From the NCBI GenBank assembly GCA_964621615.1, contig CAZUMW010000007.1:71547-135546 (forward strand): a DNA stretch of 64,000 nucleotides, in the 5' to 3' direction. Shown in pieces: positions 43,486 through 51,667 of the stretch (positions within the stretch are counted from its first letter, which is position 1; each line of letters begins with the position of its first letter). Under the pieces are notes generated by a model. The model saw nothing but the letters and a program-made list of their open reading frames with translations, ran no database searches and was not told the DNA's origin. Origin of the DNA: CAZUMW01 sp964621615 (lineage in GTDB: Bacteria; Desulfobacterota; WTBG01; CAIYCZ01; CAIRTM01). The translations under genes were made by a program, and so were the position numbers.

Positions 43486-45047
43486 TTATTTCTCACAAAG
43501 CACCCTGTGAATAACCTCCGCAACGTCATGCTGCAAAATCGGCTTTTTTATAACTTCCCTGATTCCGAATTTAAGAAGTATATTTTTATCGAAATCCTGC
43601 ACAAAGCCGGTACAGAGAATAACGGGCAGATCCGGGTTTATAGCTGACAGCTCCTGAGCAAAATCGAGCCCGGACAAATTCGGCATGGCATAGTCAGTGA
43701 TAACAAGATCAAAAAACTCAGCCGGACCGGCTTTGACCTTTTCAAGGGCTTCCACAGGGCTTGTCCGCGTTTCAACAAGATAGCCGAGCTTTTGCAAGGT
43801 CTGTTTTGCTATGTCAACGATTGCCTTTTCATCATCAACAAATAAAATACGCTCCCCTTTTCCGTAGGTAAGTTTCTTTTTGCCCGGTTTATGCTTCGCT
43901 ATCGTTTTATGGGTGTAAAGCGGCAAATACACAGTAAAGGTTGTTCCTTCACCTGGCTCACTTATAAACGTAATCTGCCCGCCGAGTTTGTTCACAATTC
44001 CATGAACCACAGAAAGACCGAGGCCGGTACCCTCTCCTTTTTCCTTGGTCGTAAAATAGGGATCAAAAATACGCGACTGGAATTCTCTTTTTATCCCGCA
44101 GCCGGTATCCGATACTGATATGCACACATAATCTACGGGGGATTGATCTTTGCCGTTGCTGCTTTCAGCAGCTGATTTTTTCCGCGCCCGGATGGTCAGG
44201 GTTCCATAGGTGCCGGACATTGATTGTGCTGCATTTGTGCACAGGTTCATTAATATCTGGTGGATATCTGAGGGCTCGGCAAAAAGAACATCGTTATCTA
44301 AATCAATGGATTGCTCAATCGTAATAGTCGCAGGCAGGGTCGAATCAATAAATTTGATTACTTCTTTGATGATCGGTTTTATGACCAGTATTTTTGTTTC
44401 TTCCTTTGTCTGCCGGCTGAACGTCAGAATTTGATTTACCAGGGTTTTTGCCCGGTTTGAAGCGGTTATGATTTGATGTATATGTTTTTTGAGGCAATCT
44501 TCATCGGCTGTTTTGGATTGCGCAAGCTCAGCCGACCCCAGAATTACCGACAGTATATTATTAAAATCATGGGCAATGCCCCGGCCAGGGTACCGATGGA
44601 TTCAAGCTTCTGGGCCTGTCTGAGCTGATGCTCTATCTGTTTTGAATTGTTTATATCAACACAGATCCCCAATATCGCAAACACATCTCCCTGCTCATCA
44701 TACAGAGGCCTGGAGCTGAAAATACCGTAAAATTCCTCACCGTTTTTTTTTATATAGCGGGTTTCCTTCACAAAATTTTTTCTGCCGGCAATCATCTCAG
44801 AAATTTGGTGGTGCATCCTTTTATTCACTTCAGGCCGCTGAATCATGGATACCGGTTTTCCGATTACTTCTTCAGTTTTATAGCCGAATACCAGTTCCCC
44901 ATTCGGGGTGTAATTTATTATTTTATATTCAGGGTCTTTGGCATCGATTATTATATAACAGACATTTTTTGCGATATTGAACATCGCATCCAATAGCTGT
45001 TTCTGATAATGGAGTTCGGTTTTCAATTCTTCGTAGCTGGGAGGCAT
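43486..45047 (-). pseudogene. Hybrid histidine kinase (PAS-HisKA-HATPase-REC) with a frameshift in the H-box
   Basis: From the ATG at 45047 the frame gives a PAS domain with C-terminal PAC (EVIGKPVSMIQRPEVNKRMH and NGEEFYGIF). The H-box should read TLAGGIAHDFNNILS, but one base is missing in the G run at about 44579-44587, giving TLAGALPMILI and a stop. The other frame resumes at IAHDFNNILSVILG. It continues through HATPase (MNLCTNAAQSM, DTGCGI, GTGLGLSV) and a receiver domain (ILFVDDEK, LVITDYAMPN, VIKKP). Either the gene is newly dead or the base is an assembly error. Promoter and ribosome signals upstream are intact. Confidence 0.85.
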
Positions 45048-45103
45048 GGGATTGTGGTTCTCCTAAAATATCGTATATTATCAAAAATTATATCTTGCTT
45101 CTA

Positions 45104-45150
45104 TTTCGATATGATGCTATTATAGTATATAATATCGAAACCAAAGTCAA
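45104..45150 (-). promoter_or_regulatory. Promoter with flanking dyad, for the hybrid kinase
   Basis: On the minus strand TTGACT (45145-45150), a 17-base spacer and TACTAT (45122-45127) form a promoter. A perfect 9-base inverted repeat TTTCGATAT/ATATCGAAA (45104-45112 and 45132-45140) brackets the -10 box, a typical place for a repressor operator. Confidence 0.5.
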
Positions 45151-45306
45151 GAACTTGAATCCTAATTTTATTGATATCATATGTTTAGTTCATAAATAGA
45201 ATAATTAGCTTATGTAAACTTTTAATATGGTATAAAAAGTGGCGTTTTAATGTTGTCAGTCAGCACTCACACGTGAATCCGGTTTTGAACTGAACTGAGA
45301 GATACC

Positions 45307-45732
45307 ATGCCGATCTTGTACCGCATTAGAGATAACGGCCATTTCATTCATGCCTTTGCAGAACCCCCCGTTACAAAAGAAGAATTCATGGACTATGAGG
45401 TGGCGCATGCAATCGATAAACGGATCAAACCACCTGTTCATGAACTGCTGGAAATTTATCCCGATGCGTTAAAAGATATTACCCTTGAGCATATGAAAGA
45501 GGTGCTTCAACGGCGCAGCGAGGTAAAGCAGCTGCCTCAGCCACACCGCTGCGCTATTTCAATTCACCGCATAGAGGATCACTCGCTGAACCTGGTGAAA
45601 TTCTACCGGGGCATGATAATGCTTCACTACCCGGCGCACGTAAACATTTTTGCAGACACCGAAACGGCAAAAAACTGGCTGGGCCTGGATAACACGCAGC
45701 CAAGAAATCCCGATACAACCAACGGACCATAA
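45307..45732 (+). CDS. SpoIIAA/STAS-like protein, paralogue 1
   Basis: 141 residues, soluble. The pattern YRIRDNGHFIHAFAEPPVTK, then HELLEIYPDALKDITLEHMK, LVKFYRGMIML and VNIFADTETAKNWLG recalls SpoIIAA-like/STAS-related bacterial proteins (the closing ...F.....A..WLG is typical), but this is a tentative fold call. The paralogue at 50435-50878 shares about half of its positions by eye. Both lie next to response-regulator genes. A partner-switch or docking role is inferred from this context. The start has only a weak site (GAGAG). Confidence 0.65.
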   Translation: MPILYRIRDNGHFIHAFAEPPVTKEEFMDYEVAHAIDKRIKPPVHELLEIYPDALKDITLEHMKEVLQRRSEVKQLPQPHRCAISIHRIEDHSLNLVKFYRGMIMLHYPAHVNIFADTETAKNWLGLDNTQPRNPDTTNGP

Positions 45733-45859
45733 CACCCCTCAGCTCATAGCGGGGATATTTTCAGAGAATATGTATTACGGAAAATGCATTGTGCAGCAAT
45801 CAGCACTTTTACAGATACGCAGTGCCGGCAGATCAGACATGAACACGATAGGACACACC

Positions 45860-47029
45860 ATGAATCAGAACAGCACAAAGTCACCCAAGCAGCGAATAAA
45901 ACTCCTCATCGTAAACAACAAGCAGCATATTCGCGATCGACTCTTTGACATCCTCCGCAAAAACGGCTATGCCAGTTTCGATTTTGCCAAAGACGGGGTT
46001 GAGGCGTACAGCAAACTGAAAGAGCAGGTTTTTAATTTCGTTATAACCGACTGGCATATGCCAAGAATGAGCGGCATAGAATTGCTCACTGCCCTGCGCA
46101 GCGATCCGCAATATTTTGACACACCTGTTATGATGATTTCTGATGAACTCTCAGAGGACAAGATCTATTACGCTATGGAAGAGGGCGTAGACGGGTATCA
46201 TACATTGCCTTTTACTGAGAAAAAAATAATAAACGGGATCACCGAAGTTCTTATGCGCAAATCGGACCCGGACCCGCTGCGGTACAAAATCCAGCGTCTC
46301 TGTTCTTTAAAGCTTCAGGAAAAATACAACAATGCTATTGAGTTCGGCAAAACACTGCTCCGGGAACACATGCGCACCGATATCCTGTTTCTTATGAGCA
46401 ACTGTTATATGGACGCAAACGAACCCGATAACGCACGTCGCTGCATAAAGCGAGCACTGAAAATCGAAGAAAGCAGCAAAGGGTATCATTTGCTGGGCAC
46501 GGTGTACATGCGTGAAGGTGAATATGAAAAAGCCATCGAAAATTATGAAAAAGCATATTCGCTGAACCAGCTTAACCGCAATATTGTTGTTGATATCGGT
46601 CGCGCATACCTGGAAATGGGCAAGTTCAAGGAAGCCAGCGAGACCTTCAGCAGCCTGGATGATAAAACACTGGGCATGTCAAATGTTGCGGCAAGCAAAA
46701 TAGGAAACGCCTACCTTGATGCCGGGTATTTCGATGAGGCCGGATCGTATTTGAAGGATGCTTTCACCCCGATGCCTGAAATGGTATCCGTGTTTAATAA
46801 ATACGCTATTGAACTGAGAAAGCACGGCCATGTAAAAGAGGCAGTAAAACAATATAAACGCTGTATAAAAATAGACCCGGACAATCACATTATTCTGTTT
46901 AACCTTGCACGGATATATTATGAAATAAAAAATTATTCGGAGTCCAAAGAGCTGTTAAAAAAATGTCTTGTGCTTGAACCGAACTTTGAAGCTGCAGGCA
47001 AGCTGCTCGCAATGATTAAAAAACAGTAA
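45860..47029 (+). CDS. Response regulator with C-terminal TPR repeats, paralogue 2
   Basis: 389 residues from the ATG at 45860 (AGGA six bases upstream); an in-frame ATG lies at 45839. Residues 12-130 form a receiver: the Asp is in VITDWHMP and MMISD takes the Thr/Ser place. The acid pair near the start is atypical, LIVNNKQ where LIVDD is usual, so phosphorylation chemistry may be impaired. Residues 140-389 hold six or seven TPR units. It matches the plan of the REC-TPR protein at 4430-5584. It begins 127 bases after the SpoIIAA-like gene. Confidence 0.85.
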   Translation: MNQNSTKSPKQRIKLLIVNNKQHIRDRLFDILRKNGYASFDFAKDGVEAYSKLKEQVFNFVITDWHMPRMSGIELLTALRSDPQYFDTPVMMISDELSEDKIYYAMEEGVDGYHTLPFTEKKIINGITEVLMRKSDPDPLRYKIQRLCSLKLQEKYNNAIEFGKTLLREHMRTDILFLMSNCYMDANEPDNARRCIKRALKIEESSKGYHLLGTVYMREGEYEKAIENYEKAYSLNQLNRNIVVDIGRAYLEMGKFKEASETFSSLDDKTLGMSNVAASKIGNAYLDAGYFDEAGSYLKDAFTPMPEMVSVFNKYAIELRKHGHVKEAVKQYKRCIKIDPDNHIILFNLARIYYEIKNYSESKELLKKCLVLEPNFEAAGKLLAMIKKQ

Positions 47030-47148
47030 CGGATTTGCAATACTGCTACCAAACACGGCAAGCGCCTTATTGCAGCAGGCATATAAAATTATGCAATACA
47101 TACTTATAAAGAAGCCCTGTAAAACAATCTACCGGAGGGGGAATTGCC

Positions 47149-47481
47149 ATGAGTACATGGTACAAAAAGGTGCTCGGCGATAATAGTGTTGCGGCAGTAC
47201 ATGAAGAAGTTATGAACATACTGAATAAAGTAAGTATCATTTCACTTGCAGGCAGCTCTCTACGTAATATGGCCGTATTTTTAATGTATGATTCTGAGCA
47301 GGACGTTGAAGTTGCATATTTTAGCCCTTCAAGCAAAAAAATCGCAGATATGGTCGATGCTGTGCCGTGTGAAAAGCCGAAGCCTGATTCAAAGGAAAAT
47401 GTTACGGTCATTTTCGGAGATGAAAAAACGTCCCTGGAAGCATTTTTTTCTGATGGTACCAACGAACAGGGGAAAGGATAG
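47149..47481 (+). CDS. Hypothetical protein (110 aa)
   Basis: Soluble, 110 residues, opening MSTWYKKVLGDNSVAAVHEE and ending with an acidic tail. The ATG lies behind GGAGGGGG, a strong ribosome site. No family is recognised. It sits inside the sensory island between REC-TPR and FliL-like genes, which suggests but does not show a signalling role. Confidence 0.65.
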   Translation: MSTWYKKVLGDNSVAAVHEEVMNILNKVSIISLAGSSLRNMAVFLMYDSEQDVEVAYFSPSSKKIADMVDAVPCEKPKPDSKENVTVIFGDEKTSLEAFFSDGTNEQGKG

Positions 47482-47538
47482 ATCCCAGAAACCCGGAGTG
47501 TGAACAAATAAATAATTTTTATCTAAATCCCTACAGCC

Positions 47539-47976
47539 ATGAAATCAGTATTCATTTGTACATTCGCATTTTCAACACTTGTATTTTTTCTTTGTACTTT
47601 ATATCTTTTTCAGCAAAACGCCTGCTGGACGGTTAAAATACGGAATAATTTCGGCACCTCGGACTCAGAAGAGGCAGCGGCATATGTGACCATTCCGCAT
47701 ATAACCGTTAGCCTTTCAGGCGGTGAAACACATTTTTGCAGAGCCGGAATTACACTCCATATAAGCAAAAAGAACTATAGACAGATTAAACAAAAAAAAT
47801 ATATCACATTTATTCAGGACACTATTTCCGACGTCCTCTCATCCTACAGGGCGCATCGTTTGTTAACCCATGAAGGGAAAATGCGCCTCAAACGCCATAT
47901 TCGGACAAATATAAATCGCGATTTTTTGGCCCCGGTCGTACAGGATGTTCATTTCAGAGAATTTATCCTTGAATAG
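47539..47976 (+). CDS. FliL-like membrane protein, orphan
   Basis: 145 residues. An N-terminal membrane helix (residues 4-25) is followed by a periplasmic domain with ITVSLSGGETHFCRAGITLH, then RQIKQKKYITFIQDTISDVL and NRDFLAPVVQDVHFREFILE. The ending VxxVxFxEFxxx is the FliL signature. FliL supports stator function in the flagellar motor, but no other flagellar gene is here, so it may serve a different stator-like or chemosensory machine. The ribosome site is weak. Confidence 0.7.
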   Translation: MKSVFICTFAFSTLVFFLCTLYLFQQNACWTVKIRNNFGTSDSEEAAAYVTIPHITVSLSGGETHFCRAGITLHISKKNYRQIKQKKYITFIQDTISDVLSSYRAHRLLTHEGKMRLKRHIRTNINRDFLAPVVQDVHFREFILE

Positions 47977-48103
47977 GATCAGCCGGGAAGTATTTTTTAC
48001 ACATTTTGTGAGATGGTAAACTCGATAAAATAACCGGGATTCTGTCTGAAATTTTTTTCAGGTCCTAGAATCAATCATAAACAATAAAACATACACTCAT
48101 ATC

Positions 48104-48385
48104 ATGGCAAAGATACTATCCTTTCCCCAGCCCGGCGATTGCTGTGCAATCTGTAGATACTATGTTCCTGAAAATAAAATCGCTTTGCTTGAAGATTCTC
48201 CGATAAAGTATTGCAGTCACCCGGATCGCGCACCGAACCATCCTGTGACGGAAGAACAGGTGAAAAAGCTTACATTGTACAGAGATCCTGAAAACTGGTG
48301 TCCGAAGTGTGAGCGGGTGAACTGGATTGAAGGGGTTCTCCGGAAAGGCGATATGTACGCAAACCATAGAAGTTTCTATTCATAA
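48104..48385 (+). CDS. Small Cys-rich protein, possible zinc binder
   Basis: 93 residues. Cysteines fall in two clusters: CCAICRYYV near residue 13, CSHPDRAP near 47, then WCPKCERVNW near 76. The set is compatible with a zinc site (CxxC...C...CxxC). The family is not recognised. It lies 28 bases upstream of a stand-alone receiver and is likely co-transcribed. No strong ribosome site is present. Confidence 0.6.
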   Translation: MAKILSFPQPGDCCAICRYYVPENKIALLEDSPIKYCSHPDRAPNHPVTEEQVKKLTLYRDPENWCPKCERVNWIEGVLRKGDMYANHRSFYS

Positions 48386-48413
48386 TCTTATAACACCCAT
48401 TATCGGCGGCATT

Positions 48414-48788
48414 ATGGCTACAACCAAAACGATATTGATAATTGATGATGACAAACCCGTCCGCACGGTCCTGAAAACTATACTGGAAAACCATGGATAT
48501 AATGTGACCGCAGTTTCAAACAGTACCGAAGGGCTTGCATTGCTTCAATCAAAAACATTTCATCTTATAATCACCGATCTTATAATGCCCGACCCTGACG
48601 GTTTTGAAACCATGCGGGAAATAAAAGCACGAATACCGGACACAAAGGTTATTGCCATGTCAGGTCATTTTGAAAATGATCCTGAACGATATAAAGAAGT
48701 GCTCAAGTCATACGGCGCTGATGCTGTGATACGAAAGCCGGTTGATAATGAACAGATAATAGCAAAGATAGAGGAAATATTGATATAG
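48414..48788 (+). CDS. Stand-alone receiver domain (response regulator)
   Basis: 124 residues, a single REC domain: ILIIDDDKPVRTVLKTILEN, the phospho-acceptor in LIITDLIMPDPDGFE, the Ser in VIAMSGHFE and the Lys in VIRKPVDNE. There is no output domain, so it resembles CheY or Spo0F and probably signals by docking. The ATG at 48414 is chosen because the REC fold starts there. Possible partners nearby are the hybrid kinase (broken) and the chemoreceptor. Confidence 0.9.
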   Translation: MATTKTILIIDDDKPVRTVLKTILENHGYNVTAVSNSTEGLALLQSKTFHLIITDLIMPDPDGFETMREIKARIPDTKVIAMSGHFENDPERYKEVLKSYGADAVIRKPVDNEQIIAKIEEILI

Positions 48789-48836
48789 AATATAATCGGT
48801 TGATCTTGGCATCACTTCAGGGAGCTCAGCAAAAAA

Positions 48837-49175
48837 ATGATAAAATTTTCTTCAGTGACATTTAAAGGTGCGTCAGGAACCGGGTATGATTTTGATGTTT
48901 ATAGAACCGATAATATCTGGAATGACGGAATCGCCGCTGTGTATTTTGTCACGCGTCGGTATCAACGAAAAAACGGAAAGTATTATCATGAAAAACTTTA
49001 TATAGGAAAATCTAAAGATATCAAAAGGGAAGTCACCCATCATCACAAGCAGGAATGCTTTGATCAACACAAGGCAAACTGCATCTGTATTCATCCCGAA
49101 CCGGATGAAAAACGCAGGGCTAAAACAGAAGCAGACCTGAGAAAAACAAACACTACCAAATGTAACGAAGACTAA
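48837..49175 (+). CDS. Small GIY-YIG-like protein, possibly degenerate
   Basis: 112 residues. VYFVTRRYQRKNGKYYHEKL is followed by YIGKSKDIK, then EVTHHHKQ and a final KRRAKTEADLRKT. These parallel the GIY, YIG, conserved Glu and helix of the GIY-YIG nuclease fold, in the order VYFV...YIGKS...E..L. The first motif is VYF rather than GIY and the catalytic Arg is not evident, so activity is uncertain. The ATG follows GGGAG. It is the last gene of the tight run that begins at 48104. Confidence 0.65.
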   Translation: MIKFSSVTFKGASGTGYDFDVYRTDNIWNDGIAAVYFVTRRYQRKNGKYYHEKLYIGKSKDIKREVTHHHKQECFDQHKANCICIHPEPDEKRRAKTEADLRKTNTTKCNED

Positions 49176-49656
49176 TACACGTACAGTGTGTTCGCTGCCC
49201 CGCATGACAGATGATGTGCCGGTATCAAAGATTCACGGTATCCTGATAAGGATATTACGGTAGTCAACATGACGGTCTATATCGTCAGGATAACAATCGG
49301 CATCAAATCATCTCTTCCAAAATCCTGCATTAATTTAACTGCAACTCACAAAGATGATCAGAAGATTTTTGGAGGTTGGGCTTTGGTGCACAGCCGAAGC
49401 TGATCACTTGCGGGTTGACCATTGTTGGCATTTTATCCTGTCCGATATGCTATTTCCCTGCACACCATTATTTTTTTGTTAAACCACAACATGTTGCGGT
49501 AACCAATGAAAGCTTTTTTCATTATTAACCCATACTTAAGCGCTTTATAAATAACAAGCGGTATATTTCTACAAGAAGCATTTTTGGAATACCGCAAATC
49601 CAATGACCATTATAAATCCCCATAAACACATAACGCTTTAAAAGGAGGGTAAAAAG
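49176..49656. other. Intergenic region, nothing convincing
   Basis: 480 bases, AT-rich. The only complete frame of note is 49269-49403 (44 codons, MTVYIVRITIGIK), without a ribosome site. No hairpins or repeats stand out. Confidence 0.4.
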
Positions 49657-49860
49657 ATGAAAGAGTCACTTCAAATCATCGTGTTGTCGATACTGCTGCT
49701 CTTATTAACCGGGCTTTCTCTTCATCCCTGTATTAAATATCTTGCCGGCCACACAGACACGGGAGGCAGTGCCATAAAGCAAAGTTATAAACGTTTTCTT
49801 CTGCTGTCATATGCATCGCACCCAACACCTTTGCCGGCAACACCTGTCATCAAATCATAA
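49657..49860 (+). CDS. Small single-helix membrane protein (67 aa)
   Basis: MKESLQIIVLSILLLLLTGL gives an N-terminal hydrophobic helix, and the rest is a short, mostly polar periplasmic or cytoplasmic tail ending PATPVIKS. The ATG is preceded by AAAGGAGGG, a strong ribosome site, which supports translation. It is unrecognised. It stands about 110 bases before the receiver at 49969. Confidence 0.6.
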   Translation: MKESLQIIVLSILLLLLTGLSLHPCIKYLAGHTDTGGSAIKQSYKRFLLLSYASHPTPLPATPVIKS

Positions 49861-49968
49861 ACAGCCCATTTCTTGATCTTAACAATATATTAATTTAAAT
49901 CCCGTAAAGCTGCCGTCAAAAGGAACGTTCCTAAAATGATAAATTTTTGTTTATAGGAAGATAACAAC

Positions 49969-50373
49969 ATGTATGCTGCCTCACAAACAGACTCGTTTTG
50001 CGGAAAAGAACGGGTGCTTCTCGTTGATGATGATAAGCATCTGCTTCCACTTCTGAAGTCAATGCTTGAGAGTCTGGGGTTTGAGGTGACGGCAATAATC
50101 GATAGCCGGAATGCACTCGAATTATTTCAAAACACCCCCCACGATTATGATCTTCTCATTTCTGATTTTGCAATGCCCGACCTGACCGGTGACCAGCTGG
50201 CAGCACGGGTTATCGGTATTCGTCAGGACATACCCGTAGTTCTTATCAGCGGCTACACTAATGAGATTGATGAACAAAAAAGTAAACGGGCAGGGATCAA
50301 AGCTATTATTCAAAAGCCTTTTGTGCGTGAGGAACTTTCCCGGGCAATACAGTCCGTTTTAGATGGTAAGTGA
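49969..50373 (+). CDS. Stand-alone receiver domain (response regulator)
   Basis: 134 residues, one REC domain: VLLVDDDKHLLPLLKSMLES, phospho-acceptor in LLISDFAMPD, Ser in VVLISGYTN and Lys in IIQKPF. It has no output domain. It differs clearly from the REC at 48414. The SpoIIAA-like paralogue starts 61 bases downstream, repeating the pairing seen at 45307-47029. The ATG follows AGGAAG. Confidence 0.9.
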   Translation: MYAASQTDSFCGKERVLLVDDDKHLLPLLKSMLESLGFEVTAIIDSRNALELFQNTPHDYDLLISDFAMPDLTGDQLAARVIGIRQDIPVVLISGYTNEIDEQKSKRAGIKAIIQKPFVREELSRAIQSVLDGK

Positions 50374-50434
50374 GCAAACTCAGGGACTGCTGTTTTTTTT
50401 GCATAGCGACCTTTTTTATAACCTGGAGGACTTC

Positions 50435-50878
50435 ATGCCTATTACATACGAAGTGCATAATGACGGTCATTTTATTCATGCTGTTGCAAAATCACCTGTA
50501 ACAGTTGAGGAGTTTTTCCGCTATGAACTCGCACATTCATGTGATGGGAGACTCACCTCACCGGTGTATGAACTTCTGGAAATTTATGATGCTGCGCTGA
50601 AAAATATTACTATGGATAATATGCAGGAAGTGATTGAGCTAAACCATGAAGTAGAAAATTTTCTACAGCCTCATCGCTGTGCCATCACGGTTCATCCTCT
50701 GGAGAACTACTCCTGGGATCTGGTGACATTTTACCGGGGTATGGTTAAACTGCATTATTTAGAAACTGTTCATATCTTTTCAAGCCCGGAACCAGCCAGA
50801 AAATGGCTCGGTGTCGACGATATTTATAACAGCGCAACACGAATGCCTGGAATGATGGGATACAAAAAGGACAACTAA
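50435..50878 (+). CDS. SpoIIAA/STAS-like protein, paralogue 2
   Basis: 147 residues from the ATG at 50435, five bases after GGAGG. It aligns along its whole length with the protein at 45307: DGHFIHAVAKSPVTVEEF, YELLEIYDAALKNITMDNMQ, LQPHRCAITVHPLENYSWD, then LVTFYRGMVKLHY. The SpoIIAA/STAS label is tentative. The gene pairs with the REC upstream. Its stop is followed in frame by a lipoprotein-like reading frame. Confidence 0.65.
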   Translation: MPITYEVHNDGHFIHAVAKSPVTVEEFFRYELAHSCDGRLTSPVYELLEIYDAALKNITMDNMQEVIELNHEVENFLQPHRCAITVHPLENYSWDLVTFYRGMVKLHYLETVHIFSSPEPARKWLGVDDIYNSATRMPGMMGYKKDN

Positions 50879-51106
50879 CCGGCCGGGCAAAAACGTCTGC
50901 TCATCGTCATTTCGTTACTGGTTATCTTGCATTGTTCCGCTAAGAGAATACGTGATTCCGGAAAAGAGTTGACACCTGAACCGGCACGGAATACGGTATC
51001 GGAAGAGCTGGATTATGCCCTGATACATGATGAAAGGCTTATGCCCGTTAATCATCTTGCATGGCAGGATGCCGGCACATATATATATTTTTTTACGGCT
51101 TTTTAA
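50879..51106 (+). pseudogene. Lipoprotein-like reading frame without a start codon
   Basis: Immediately after the stop at 50876-50878 the same frame stays open for 75 codons. It reads GQKRLLIVISLLVILHCSAK, which has a positively charged start, a hydrophobic stretch and a lipobox-like LHC, then a polar mature part (KELTPEPARNTVSEELDYAL). No ATG or GTG lies upstream of the hydrophobic stretch. It is either a degraded gene, a gene using a rare start, or a read-through product. The rest, 51107-51331, shows no feature. Confidence 0.35.
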
Positions 51107-51331
51107 TTGACATACAATCCATACCCTGCCTATACTTTCGCAGCACGTGGACAGAAACCGTCAAAAACACCGCACAACACTGATTGCCGGATCATGGCAT
51201 ATGCCGTTTAATACGAACTTCATCTCTCAGTATTCACCGGGGAACAAAAGAGACTGTTTTTGTCCTGCCACCTTCTGACTCTAATATAAAATTACAGCAA
51301 AAATAATCCCAAGCCCGAACGTCAACATACT

Positions 51332-51667
51332 ATGCTGGAAGCCTTCATAATAGCTACCGTATTGTGTGGATTTCTGGGGATAATCCTTAAAAAAAATCTT
51401 TTTATGAAGATTATCTCAATGGATGTGATGAGTACGGGGGTAATTGCATATTATGTCCTTGTGGCATCGCGGGAAGGCGTTTTTACTCCTATCTGGAGGC
51501 ACGTTGCAGGCGGCCGCTTTGCCGACCCGGTTCCCCAGGCAGTTATTTTAACCGCCATCGTCATCGGGTTTTCTATTCAGGCATTAATGCTGGTCGCTGT
51601 AATGAAGCTTGCAAAAGATAACCCCACCCTGGAAACTGATGAAATAGAAAAAAACAACACCCAATGA
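51332..51667 (+). CDS. mrpC: Mrp antiporter subunit C (NuoK-like)
   Basis: 111 residues with three membrane helices (about 1-20, 28-48 and 70-92) and PQAVILTAIVIGFSIQALML in the last, the MrpC/NuoK pattern. It opens the operon, with the next gene overlapping by four bases. Mrp complexes exchange Na+ (or other monovalent cations) for protons across the inner membrane. The usual mrpA and mrpB do not precede it. Confidence 0.88.
   Translation: MLEAFIIATVLCGFLGIILKKNLFMKIISMDVMSTGVIAYYVLVASREGVFTPIWRHVAGGRFADPVPQAVILTAIVIGFSIQALMLVAVMKLAKDNPTLETDEIEKNNTQ

Noticed and set aside
45650..45859. Longer N-terminus for the REC-TPR protein
   Set aside because: It overlaps the SpoIIAA-like gene and lacks REC-like residues; the ATG at 45860 has AGGA upstream.
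49269..49403. 44-codon frame in the gap before the small membrane protein
   Set aside because: No ribosome site or promoter and no recognisable pattern; left as intergenic.
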